From assembly GCA_900548855.1 (NCBI GenBank), contig URMF01000031.1, forward strand, positions 1 to 41,811: 41,811 nt of DNA, given 5' to 3'. Position 1 is the stretch's first letter; the number at the start of each line of letters is the position of its first letter. Made by a program: the position numbers and the translations under genes. This document shows, one piece after another, positions 25,816 to 33,044 of this stretch. The DNA comes from an uncultured Eubacteriales bacterium. GTDB taxonomy: Bacteria > Bacillota > Clostridia > Lachnospirales > Lachnospiraceae. The notes under the pieces are model-generated. The model was given only the letters and a program-made list of their open reading frames with translations, did no database searches and was not told the DNA's origin.

Positions 25816-27996
25816 ATGGCAGTAAGAGTAAAAGACGGGATTTTCTATTTGGAGACAGAAAATACATTATATCAGATGAAGGCAGATGAATATGGAGTAT
25901 TGCTTCACCTCTGGTATGGGAAGAAGACGGATTGTAATATGGATTATTTACTGGATTATCCGGATGTTGGCTTTGCCGGCAATGTTTATGATGTGGATAA
26001 TTGCAGAACCTATTCCCTGAATACCCTGCCCTTGGAATACGGAACAGCAGGGACAGGAGATTACCGTGTTCCTGCCATTTCCGTAACCCATGGGGACGGA
26101 AGTACTGCACTGGACTTAAGATATCAGGAGCATAAGATTTTAAAGGGAAAATATTCTATACCGGGTCTTCCGGCTGTTTATGCCGGAGAGGAAGAGGCAG
26201 AAACCCTGGAAATTATCTTAAAGGATACTGCAACGGATATCCGTGTCATATTAAAATATGGAATATTGGAAAATCAGGATGTGATTACCAGAAGTGTTGT
26301 CATTATAAATGATGGTGAAATGCCTGTTAAAATTAACCGGGCACACAGCTTTTCCATGGATATGCCATATGGTGACTGGGAATGGATGCATTTTCACGGA
26401 AGGCATGCCATGGAACGGCAGGTAGAAAGAGTACCGCTGCTGCATGGTGTGCAGGAAAGCGGAAGTACAAGGGGAACCTCCAGCCATCAGCAGAATCCGT
26501 CTGTTTTACTGTGCGAGAAAAACTGCACAGAAACCAGTGGGTATTGTATGGGAGCGGTTCTGATGTACAGTGGCGGCTTTCAGACGCAGGTAGAGCTTGA
26601 CCAGTTGAACCAGACCCGTATTGTGATGGGGATTCATCCGGATACCTTTTGCTGGACATTAAATGGTGGCGAGAGCTTCTATACGCCGGAGGTTATTTTA
26701 TCCTGTTCAGATGAGGGCATGGACAAGCTTTCCGGACGGTTTCACAGGGTGATAAGAGAGCATGTCTGCCGTGGCAAATATAAAATGACAGAGCGGCCGG
26801 TATTAATCAATAATTGGGAAGCCACCTATTTTGACTTTGATGAGGAAAAAATATTTAATATCGCAAAGCAGGCATCCGAACTGGGGGTTGATATGATGGT
26901 ATTGGATGACGGCTGGTTTGGAAAGAGAGACAGTGATTCCACCGGACTGGGTGACTGGTTTGTAAATGAGGATAAAATAAAGGGCGGACTGGAAAAACTG
27001 GTGAAACGGATAAATGGTCTGGGTATGAAATTCGGTATCTGGTTTGAACCGGAAATGATATCAGAAGAGAGTAATCTTTATAAGGAACATCCGGACTGGG
27101 CAATTCAGATTCCGGGGAGGAAGCCAATGCGGGGACGTTATCAGCTTGTGCTTGATATGACCAGGCAGGATGTAAGGGATTATCTGTACCGGCAAATCAG
27201 CAATGTGCTGGATTGTGCAAATGTGGAGTATATCAAATGGGATATGAACAGAAGCATTAGTGACTGGTATTCTCCTGGGCTTTCATCCGGCAGGCAGAGT
27301 GAGATGCCGCACCGGTATGTCTTAGGACTTTATGAATTGTTGGAGCGTTTGACCACAGACTATCCGGATGTGTTATTTGAGGGCTGCAGCGGAGGCGGTG
27401 GAAGATTTGATGCAGGGATGTTATATTACTGTCCACAAATCTGGTGCAGTGATGACACAGATGCTTATGAAAGGACAAAGATACAGTATGGAACCAGCTT
27501 TTTCTATCCAATTTCTACAGTGGGTTCCCATGTGTCTGCTGTACCGAATCATCAGACTGGAAGACTTACACCATTGGAGACCAGGGCAGTGACAGCGATG
27601 GCAGGCAGCTTTGGCTATGAGCTGGATTTAAATACTCTTTCAGAGGAAGAAAAGGCTGAGGTGGCAGAGCAGATTGTACGTTTTAAGAAGTATGGATTAC
27701 TAATCCATAATGGCAGTTACCACCGGTTAAGTAATCCGATGGAGGATAAGTTTGCAATCTGGTCCTTTGTATCGGAGGATAAAAAACAGGTTTTGGTGCA
27801 TGGAATGATATTCCGTACAGAGGCAAACATGCTCCGGTATCCGGTCCGCTTGCGGGGCCTGGATGCTGCAAAAAAGTACCGGTTAAATGAGACCGGACAA
27901 ATTTATACCGGTAAGGCTCTGATGGAGGCTGGAATTCTTCTTCCAAAGGCATGGGGAGATTATGTTCCGGTGGAACTTTATTTTACACAGGTGTAG
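25816..27996 (+). CDS. aga: Alpha-galactosidase (GH36)
   Basis: It releases galactose from melibiose, raffinose and stachyose in the cytosol. An N-terminal beta-sandwich (about 1-330) precedes a TIM barrel with NNWEATYFDFDEEK, VLDDGWFGKRDSD and KFGIWFEPEM. The nucleophile is D476 in IKWDMNR, and the acid/base is the second Asp pair of SDDTDAYERTKIQYGTS (D546/D547). These positions closely match Geobacillus AgaB (478, 548). The 726-residue length is normal for bacterial tetrameric GH36. The GAGAGGAG site precedes the ATG. It is last in the operon and supplies galactose to galK-galE-galT and sucrose to gtfA. Confidence 0.96.
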   Translation: MAVRVKDGIFYLETENTLYQMKADEYGVLLHLWYGKKTDCNMDYLLDYPDVGFAGNVYDVDNCRTYSLNTLPLEYGTAGTGDYRVPAISVTHGDGSTALDLRYQEHKILKGKYSIPGLPAVYAGEEEAETLEIILKDTATDIRVILKYGILENQDVITRSVVIINDGEMPVKINRAHSFSMDMPYGDWEWMHFHGRHAMERQVERVPLLHGVQESGSTRGTSSHQQNPSVLLCEKNCTETSGYCMGAVLMYSGGFQTQVELDQLNQTRIVMGIHPDTFCWTLNGGESFYTPEVILSCSDEGMDKLSGRFHRVIREHVCRGKYKMTERPVLINNWEATYFDFDEEKIFNIAKQASELGVDMMVLDDGWFGKRDSDSTGLGDWFVNEDKIKGGLEKLVKRINGLGMKFGIWFEPEMISEESNLYKEHPDWAIQIPGRKPMRGRYQLVLDMTRQDVRDYLYRQISNVLDCANVEYIKWDMNRSISDWYSPGLSSGRQSEMPHRYVLGLYELLERLTTDYPDVLFEGCSGGGGRFDAGMLYYCPQIWCSDDTDAYERTKIQYGTSFFYPISTVGSHVSAVPNHQTGRLTPLETRAVTAMAGSFGYELDLNTLSEEEKAEVAEQIVRFKKYGLLIHNGSYHRLSNPMEDKFAIWSFVSEDKKQVLVHGMIFRTEANMLRYPVRLRGLDAAKKYRLNETGQIYTGKALMEAGILLPKAWGDYVPVELYFTQV

Positions 27997-28030
27997 GTTC
28001 CCGGGAAATTCCAATTTAACTGTCTGTTTT

Positions 28031-29227
28031 CTAATTTTTGCAAAGAAATCTTTTATAGGTTAAATCTATGCCCAGTGCACCCACTGGCGCGGTAATGAGG
28101 ATTGCCAGGACTGCTACAGAGAGGACAAGCTGTCCGCAGGGCAGTCCCATTGCCAGTGGTACGGAGCCAATCGCCGCCTGTACTGTCGCCTTTGGAAGGT
28201 ACGCAATCATACAGAAGAGGCGCTCTTTCAGGCTCAAGGGTGTGCCGATAAGGCAGATTGCCACACCGGCTGCCCGGAAGAGGAGGGCAAGCAATATCAT
28301 CATTATAGCGGCGGCTCCTGCCTCAAAGGTATAACGGATATCAACTGCCGCTCCTACCAATACAAATAGGATTATCTCTGCAGCAAGCCAGAGCTTGCCA
28401 AACTTTTCGGAAAGGCGCCTGGATACAAAATCGGTACTTTTGATTTTGATAACGCACGCCATGCTGACAACAGCAAGCAGTCCGGATAGAGAGACAATTT
28501 CCTTCAGCCATGTCTCGATTGCCATGAGCAGGAAGGATACTCCGAGAACAATAATGACCTTCATGCTGTTTCGGACACAGTGCTTATGTGTGTATGCAGT
28601 TTCAAAAAACAGACTGAGAATATATCCTGTAATTGCTCCAAGTATAATTCCCAATATAATGGAAATGGGGATATTTATAAAATCCATAAGATGTGCGCTG
28701 CCGCCCTGCGCCATGCTGGAAAAGGTGGAGAACAGCACAATTACATAAATATCATCGCAGGAGGCTCCTGCCACAATCAGCTGCGGAATACTTTTTTCTG
28801 TACCGTATTTTGTTTCCATCAGATGAACCATTCGTGGGATAACCACAGCCGGGGATACCGCTCCAAGTACAGTTCCCATGAGAGCGGCTTCCATTCTTGT
28901 GATACCGAGAATGTATGGTGCAAACAGGAAAAATGCCAGTATTTCAAAGCTTGCCGGTATGAATGCCATCATAATGGCAGGGCGCCCTACTTTTTTTAAA
29001 TCAGCCAGATTAAGAGATAAACCAGCTTTCAGTAGAATAATAATCAAAGCCATCTGACGCAAATCTGCGGAAATGGATAAAATGGATGGGTCAAGTAAAT
29101 TAAGGACATACGGTCCCAATACAATACCGATTACCAGCATGCCAATTATGCGCGGCAGCTTTAGCCGCTGGCAGATGGCAGCCATAGACAATCCTGCAAG
29201 AAAAATGAGTGCAAGTGACGTTAACAT
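28031..29227 (-). CDS. Cation/proton antiporter (CPA family) under fluoride riboswitch control
   Basis: A 398-residue polytopic membrane protein with about 11-13 hydrophobic segments. Family features are PRIIGMLVIGIVLGPYVLN (about 26), the LLKAGLSLNL stretch (about 66), GAVSPAVVIPRM (about 122) and a C-terminal CMIAYLPKATVQAAIG. It resembles Kef/NhaP-type exchangers without a soluble nucleotide-binding tail. AAAGGAG lies 8 bases before the chosen ATG; an in-frame upstream reading runs through the riboswitch and is discarded. The leader is a fluoride riboswitch, so I infer a role in fluoride export or in ion balance during fluoride stress. Confidence 0.88.
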   Translation of the reverse strand: MLTSLALIFLAGLSMAAICQRLKLPRIIGMLVIGIVLGPYVLNLLDPSILSISADLRQMALIIILLKAGLSLNLADLKKVGRPAIMMAFIPASFEILAFFLFAPYILGITRMEAALMGTVLGAVSPAVVIPRMVHLMETKYGTEKSIPQLIVAGASCDDIYVIVLFSTFSSMAQGGSAHLMDFINIPISIILGIILGAITGYILSLFFETAYTHKHCVRNSMKVIIVLGVSFLLMAIETWLKEIVSLSGLLAVVSMACVIKIKSTDFVSRRLSEKFGKLWLAAEIILFVLVGAAVDIRYTFEAGAAAIMMILLALLFRAAGVAICLIGTPLSLKERLFCMIAYLPKATVQAAIGSVPLAMGLPCGQLVLSVAVLAILITAPVGALGIDLTYKRFLCKN

Positions 29228-29249
29228 AAATATTTCTCCTTTCAGACGC

Positions 29250-29299
29250 AAAAAAGCTGATGCTTTCTGCGAAAATAAAATCACAGAAGTCATCAGCTT
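29250..29299 (-). terminator. Riboswitch expression-platform terminator
   Basis: On the minus strand AAGCTGATG (29291-29299) pairs with CATCAGCTT (29254-29262), and an inner CTTCTG/CAGAAAG stretch extends the stem. A run of six T follows (29250-29255). Its 5' arm is part of the aptamer, so ligand-bound aptamer and terminator exclude each other: an ON switch. Confidence 0.85.
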
Positions 29300-29341
29300 A
29301 ATAAGCGGTTTAGGTATCCCATGGGAGAACTTCATTCCCGG
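29283..29341 (-). ncRNA. Fluoride riboswitch (crcB motif)
   Basis: Read on the minus strand, GGGAATGAAGTTCTCCC is followed by AAACCGCTTATTAAGC and TGATGACTTCTG, the conserved layout of the crcB aptamer. GGGA (29336-29339) pairs with TCCC (29323-29326). GAAGT (29329-29333) pairs with ACTTC (29286-29290). GCTT-ATT-AAGC forms the small hairpin (29296-29306), and the conserved AACCGC and GCTGATGAC strings are intact. It lies just after a consensus promoter and before an overlapping terminator and antiporter gene. Confidence 0.88.
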
Positions 29342-29346
29342 AACTC

Positions 29347-29375
29347 ATTATATATCACAACCTTCTATTTGTAAA
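29347..29375 (-). promoter_or_regulatory. Promoter of the riboswitch-antiporter unit
   Basis: On the minus strand -35 TTTACA (29370-29375), 17 bases, -10 TATAAT (29347-29352). Transcription would start right at the aptamer. Confidence 0.82.
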
Positions 29376-29394
29376 CCTGTTTTTTAGAAAATAC

Positions 29395-29423
29395 ATGACA
29401 AGAGCAGGGATTCGTAGTACACT
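29395..29423 (+). promoter_or_regulatory. Candidate promoter of lrgA-lrgB
   Basis: ATGACA (29395-29400), 17 bases, TACACT (29418-29423), back to back with the antiporter promoter and outside the riboswitch. Confidence 0.5.
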
Positions 29424-29468
29424 AATACAGGTTAAAAACAGAGGTATTTAAGAAAAGAGGCGTTTTGG

Positions 29469-29849
29469 GTGAAATACATAAAACAGTTTGGCATTATTTT
29501 AACAATTTCTTTTATTGGAGAGGTTTGCAATCATCTGCTGCCGGTTCCGGTACCGGCGAGTATTTATGGTTTGGTTATTTTGTTTGGGGGATTATTTTTC
29601 GGATGGATTAAGCTGGAGGATGTAAAGGAAACGGGGAAATTTTTAATTGAAATCATGCCGCTCATGTTTATTCCTGCTGCGGTGGGACTGCTGGAAAGTT
29701 GGGGAGTGCTTAAGCCAATCTGTATTCCGGTAATTGGAATTACTCTGGTTACCACCATAATTGTGATGGCGGTAACGGGAAGGGCAACCCAGTTTGTCAT
29801 AAGGAGGGGGAAAGGAAAAACGGAAGCTGAGGTGAAGGCAGATGAATAA
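29469..29849 (+). CDS. lrgA: LrgA/CidA family holin-like membrane protein
   Basis: CidA/LrgA proteins are small holin-like membrane proteins tied to murein hydrolase export and, with LrgB, to pyruvate or glycolate traffic in some bacteria. The 126 residues hold four hydrophobic segments; VPVPASIYGLVILFGGLF and IMPLMFIPAAVGLL are family signatures, and the end is charged. The start is GTG after AAAAGAGG. It overlaps lrgB by 8 bases, the usual pairing. Confidence 0.92.
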   Translation: MKYIKQFGIILTISFIGEVCNHLLPVPVPASIYGLVILFGGLFFGWIKLEDVKETGKFLIEIMPLMFIPAAVGLLESWGVLKPICIPVIGITLVTTIIVMAVTGRATQFVIRRGKGKTEAEVKADE

Positions 29850-30534
29850 TATATTAGTGGAATCTGTATTTTTTGGAGTCATGTTAAGCCTGATTGCCTA
29901 TGGAGCCGGAGTGCAGCTGAAAAAGAAATTTGGTCTTGCGGTTTTTAATCCGCTGCTGGTGGCAGTTGCCATCATCATGATACTGCTGTCAGTGTGCCAC
30001 ATTGATTATGATGTTTATTATGAGGGGGCAAAATATTTAAGCTATCTGTTGACTCCGGCGACAGTCTGTCTTGCAATTCCGCTGTATGAACAGGTGGAAA
30101 TGTTAAAGGGTAACTGGAAAGCCATTCTACTGGGAATCTGCTCCGGTGTGCTTACCAGTCTGGTTAGTGTACTGGTATTCTCGCTGATTTCCGGTCTCAG
30201 CCATAAGGAGTATGTCACCCTGCTGCCGAAATCTATTACAACAGCCATTGGAATGGGAGTGTCAGAGGAGTTGGATGGCTATGTGACAATTACTGTGGCG
30301 GTTATTATTATTACCGGGGTGTTCGGAAATATGATTGCGGAAACAATATGCAGGGTCTTCCGGATTGAGGAGCCGGTGGCGAGAGGAATTGCCATCGGAA
30401 GCTCAGCCCATGCCATTGGAACTGTGAAGGCAATGGAAATGGGAGAGTTAGAAGGCGCAATGAGCAGCTTGTCTATTGCAGTAGCAGGTTTGTTGACAGT
30501 GGTGGGAGCATCGGTTTTTGCATCTTTTATCTAA
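29842..30534 (+). CDS. lrgB: LrgB/CidB family membrane protein
   Basis: Partner of LrgA. The 230 residues have about six to seven membrane segments with LLTPATVCLAIPLYEQ (about 67), SLVSVLVFSLISGLS, LLPKSITTAIGMGVSEELDG (about 128) and a C-terminal IGSSAHAIGTVKAMEMGELEGAMSSL block, all typical of LrgB. The ATG lies inside the lrgA end and uses AGGTGAAGG upstream. No terminator is seen after it. Confidence 0.94.
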   Translation: MNNILVESVFFGVMLSLIAYGAGVQLKKKFGLAVFNPLLVAVAIIMILLSVCHIDYDVYYEGAKYLSYLLTPATVCLAIPLYEQVEMLKGNWKAILLGICSGVLTSLVSVLVFSLISGLSHKEYVTLLPKSITTAIGMGVSEELDGYVTITVAVIIITGVFGNMIAETICRVFRIEEPVARGIAIGSSAHAIGTVKAMEMGELEGAMSSLSIAVAGLLTVVGASVFASFI

Positions 30535-30555
30535 GAAATATCTTAATTGTATAAG

Positions 30556-30584
30556 TTGACAGAGCAGGCAATATCTATTAAACT
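30556..30584 (+). promoter_or_regulatory. Candidate promoter of the VWA-like gene
   Basis: Consensus -35 TTGACA (30556-30561), 17 bases, TAAACT (30579-30584). The leader would be about 107 bases and contains no clear structure. Confidence 0.55.
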
Positions 30585-30697
30585 AATCATTGGATATTTG
30601 GGCTGTTTGTTAGGGACAGACATATGAAAGAAAGCTATTTATAGTTTAAGAACTTTTATATTTTTCCATATAGTAGTACAAGGGAAGAGATGAATAA

Positions 30698-31219
30698 ATG
30701 ACGCCGGTACAGATGAAATTGTTTATGAATGATGTGGAACGTGTATTGCATGCACCTGGCAATCTGCCGGGTGGAAAACTAACAGAAATGGCGGTTGTGC
30801 TGGATTATAAGCTGCCTTTAGAGCAGCTTGTAAGCATTAGTGCAGATATAGTTTCTGCATTGAAAAAGAAGGATGCTTTGTTCCGGAATGTCCGGTTAAA
30901 TATGGTGAAATGGATTTCCAATGAACGGATTGTGACGGAAACGCTTCCGCTTTCCATGCTGGGAATTGGCAGGGGCTTCGGGGATTATGGAAAAATGCCC
31001 CATACGGCAGATAAAGCGATAGAGGTACTGGCAGGGCAGTTAAAATTATTTCATGCCAGAAGCAGGCTGGTGATTCTGGTTTCTGACGGGCAGTGGCAGG
31101 TGCACAATCAGGAAGTATGGAAATCGAATTTACAGCCATTTTTACATAAGAAATGGATATGGGTGGATAGAAACGGAGATAGTAAGGGAAAGGTGGCGGA
31201 CTTTTTTGACCGTTTTTGA
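30698..31219 (+). CDS. Uncharacterised protein with a degenerate VWA-like fold
   Basis: 173 residues, no signal peptide or membrane segment. The strand pattern suggests a von Willebrand A fold: MAVVLDYKL (about 31), NVRLNMVKW (about 64), RLVILVSDGQWQV (about 122) and KKWIWVDRNGD. The first MIDAS strand lacks the DxSxS triad, while SDGQ keeps the later Asp, so metal binding is doubtful. The AGGGAAGAG site precedes ATG. It stands between lrgB and a HAD phosphatase gene, and could be an adaptor or fragment of a larger VWA system. I do not recognise the family. Confidence 0.7.
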   Translation: MTPVQMKLFMNDVERVLHAPGNLPGGKLTEMAVVLDYKLPLEQLVSISADIVSALKKKDALFRNVRLNMVKWISNERIVTETLPLSMLGIGRGFGDYGKMPHTADKAIEVLAGQLKLFHARSRLVILVSDGQWQVHNQEVWKSNLQPFLHKKWIWVDRNGDSKGKVADFFDRF

Positions 31220-31263
31220 TAGATAACAGGGATTAGAAGGAGATAGCAGGAGGAACTGATTGT

Positions 31264-32088
31264 ATGGATACGAAATATATTTTTTTGGATATAGATGGAA
31301 CGCTGGTGGGACGGGATGCGGTTATTCCGAACAGTGCAAAGGAGGCAATCAATCAGGCAAGAGCAAACGGGCATAAGGTGTTTATTTGCTCCGGGCGTTC
31401 AAGATGCGAGATGCATGAGGACATTTTGAGTGTACCGTTGGATGGAATTGTCGGTTCCGCAGGCGCTTATGTGGAGCTGGAGGGAAGGATGATTTATCAC
31501 CGTCCTATGACGGAGAAGATGAATGCAAGGCTGTTAGACTATTTTGAGTCGAAGAAAATGGCAGTTTTTCTGGAAACCAATGAGGATTTACTGGTAAATG
31601 ATATCGGTTTTACTTATATCAACCAGTATATAGCGTATTGCAAATCCCGCAATGAGCCTTATGATAAGGCGCTGTTTGACATGGCAAAGCGCCTCTCTGA
31701 AATTTCAGAGCCGGCAAAGCTTCCGGTTAACAAGATGCTTTATGTGACTATGGAGTATGACCCGGAGGATATCCGCAGGGATTTACAAGATGAATTTACC
31801 GTTGTGGACAGCGCCATTGCGTTGCCGGGAAACAGTGGGGAGCTGTCAGAGCTTGGAATGCATAAGGGAAATGGAATCAATATTGTCGCAAAATATTTTG
31901 GAGCCGATTTGAAGGATACTATAGGAATTGGAGATGGGGAGAATGACATGGAAATGCTGCGTTCTGCCGGAGTTGCCATTGCTATGGGAAATGCAAATCC
32001 CATACTTAAGGATATCGCAGATTTTGTGACAACGGATGTGGATGAGGATGGAATCAAAAATGCATTTCTGCATTATGGATTAATCTAG
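31264..32088 (+). CDS. Cof-type HAD-superfamily phosphatase
   Basis: Cof-like HAD enzymes (type IIB cap) dephosphorylate sugar phosphates, FMN or similar small molecules. Motif I is FLDIDGTLV (7-15), motif II is the serine in FICSGR (about 40), motif III is lysine 205 or nearby in the HKGNGIN block, and motif IV is IGIGDGENDMEML (about 221). The 274-residue length is typical. AGGAGG lies 10 bases before ATG. It is 44 bases after the VWA-like gene. The substrate cannot be told. Confidence 0.93.
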   Translation: MDTKYIFLDIDGTLVGRDAVIPNSAKEAINQARANGHKVFICSGRSRCEMHEDILSVPLDGIVGSAGAYVELEGRMIYHRPMTEKMNARLLDYFESKKMAVFLETNEDLLVNDIGFTYINQYIAYCKSRNEPYDKALFDMAKRLSEISEPAKLPVNKMLYVTMEYDPEDIRRDLQDEFTVVDSAIALPGNSGELSELGMHKGNGINIVAKYFGADLKDTIGIGDGENDMEMLRSAGVAIAMGNANPILKDIADFVTTDVDEDGIKNAFLHYGLI

Positions 32089-32147
32089 TATCTTGGTGGT
32101 GCAGGCTGTTAAAGGAAAAAACAGATATTGGGAGATTAGGAAGCAGA

Positions 32148-32510
32148 ATGGATAAAAAAAATGATATCAAGGAGACTTTAAAAGAGAAAAATCCGGAAAT
32201 TCTATCCTTAGAGGAATTTTTTGGAGAGGATTTTCAAAAGGAGGCAGATTTCATCGGAGAAAAATTGGAGATATCTCCGGAACTGGTGCAGAAAGCATTA
32301 GACGGTGCGGATGCATTTATGGAATTTGCAGAAGGCAAGGAAGAATATATCGTAGAGGAAATTGACGAGGACGGACTTCCGGTAAAGGCGGTATCTGGTG
32401 ACAAGCTGATGGCTTATGTCAGTGAGCAGACCGGAATTGATATAGAAACACTGGATAGGATATATGACTGTGAAGTGGATTATTTTGCTCAGTTTGGACT
32501 GGCTGATTAA
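32148..32510 (+). CDS. Uncharacterised acidic protein
   Basis: 120 residues, strongly acidic, rich in Glu and Asp, mostly helical by eye, with no signal peptide, membrane segment or recognised motif. A short strand pair (EYIVEEIDEDGLPVKAV) lies near 64-83. The start follows TTAGGAAGCAG. It sits 12 bases before gatC and likely shares its transcript. Function unknown; the open frame, ribosome binding site and operon spacing support a real gene. Confidence 0.75.
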   Translation: MDKKNDIKETLKEKNPEILSLEEFFGEDFQKEADFIGEKLEISPELVQKALDGADAFMEFAEGKEEYIVEEIDEDGLPVKAVSGDKLMAYVSEQTGIDIETLDRIYDCEVDYFAQFGLAD

Positions 32511-32522
32511 GGAGGTAGAAAA

Positions 32523-32810
32523 ATGCAGATTACAGATGAGACCATTGATTACGTTGGGATTCTTGCAAAGCTGGAGCTTTCCGAGGAAGAGAAGGAGCAG
32601 GCGAAAAAGGATATGTCCAATATGTTAGAGTATGTAGGAAAGCTGAATGAGCTGGATACGGAGGGGGTAGAGCCGATGAGCCATACGTTTTCTGTGCATA
32701 ATGTGTTCCGTGAGGATGTGGTGACCAATGGTGATGACAGGGAGAATATGCTGGCGAATGCACCGGAGAAGAAGGATGGGGCGTATAAGGTGCCGAAGAC
32801 CTTCGAATAA
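32523..32810 (+). CDS. gatC: Asp/Glu-tRNA amidotransferase subunit C
   Basis: GatC wraps around GatA and GatB and stabilises the amidotransferase that turns Glu-tRNA(Gln) and Asp-tRNA(Asn) into the correct forms. The 95 residues show the LAKLELSEEEKEQAKKDMSNMLEYV helix and EGVEPMSHTFSVHNVFREDVV tail typical of GatC. TAAGGAGG precedes the ATG. The usual tight link to gatA is broken by a 234-base gap filled with a repeat element. Confidence 0.95.
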   Translation: MQITDETIDYVGILAKLELSEEEKEQAKKDMSNMLEYVGKLNELDTEGVEPMSHTFSVHNVFREDVVTNGDDRENMLANAPEKKDGAYKVPKTFE

Positions 32811-33023
32811 GGAGCGCACGCTTCAAGTTTGGAAAGAAGGCGATTGGATGCCGGACGCTTCAAGTATGGTAAAATGTTTCCAGACAGGGACCGCTACGCT
32901 TGCAAATGTCCCTTCTTGGAAAACATTTTACCATACTTGAAGCTAATATCAGCAAACTTGAGGCTGATTGTTGGCAAACTTGAGATTGATGTTGGCAGAT
33001 TGATAGAGGATAAAATGAAATAG
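32811..33023. repeat. Long inverted repeat plus tandem units inserted between gatC and gatA
   Basis: The core (32857-32943) is a near-perfect hairpin. 32857-32879 pairs with 32921-32943 over 23 bases without mismatch, then CCA/TGG and GGGAC/GTCCC continue the stem to a 16-base loop. ACGCTTCAAGT at the left arm also occurs as a direct copy near 32818-32828. To the right, 32952-33005 holds two and a half units of about 21 bases beginning GCAAACTTGAG. Read in frame these would give heptads (ANLRLIV, GKLEIDV, GRL). Nothing here resembles a transposase. Compact, imperfect and lying in a conserved operon, it looks like a short interspersed repeat. Confidence 0.8.
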
Positions 33024-33044
33024 AACAGAAAGAAGGAGAGAACG

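Noticed and set aside
28068..28999. Several plus-strand open frames within the antiporter gene
   Set aside because: Antisense to a clearly conserved membrane protein; low-complexity composition and no start signals.
32829..33023. Open frame of 64 codons in the gatC-gatA gap with heptad-like end
   Set aside because: It consists of the hairpin stem and tandem units of the repeat, with no convincing ribosome binding site; more simply explained as repeat DNA.
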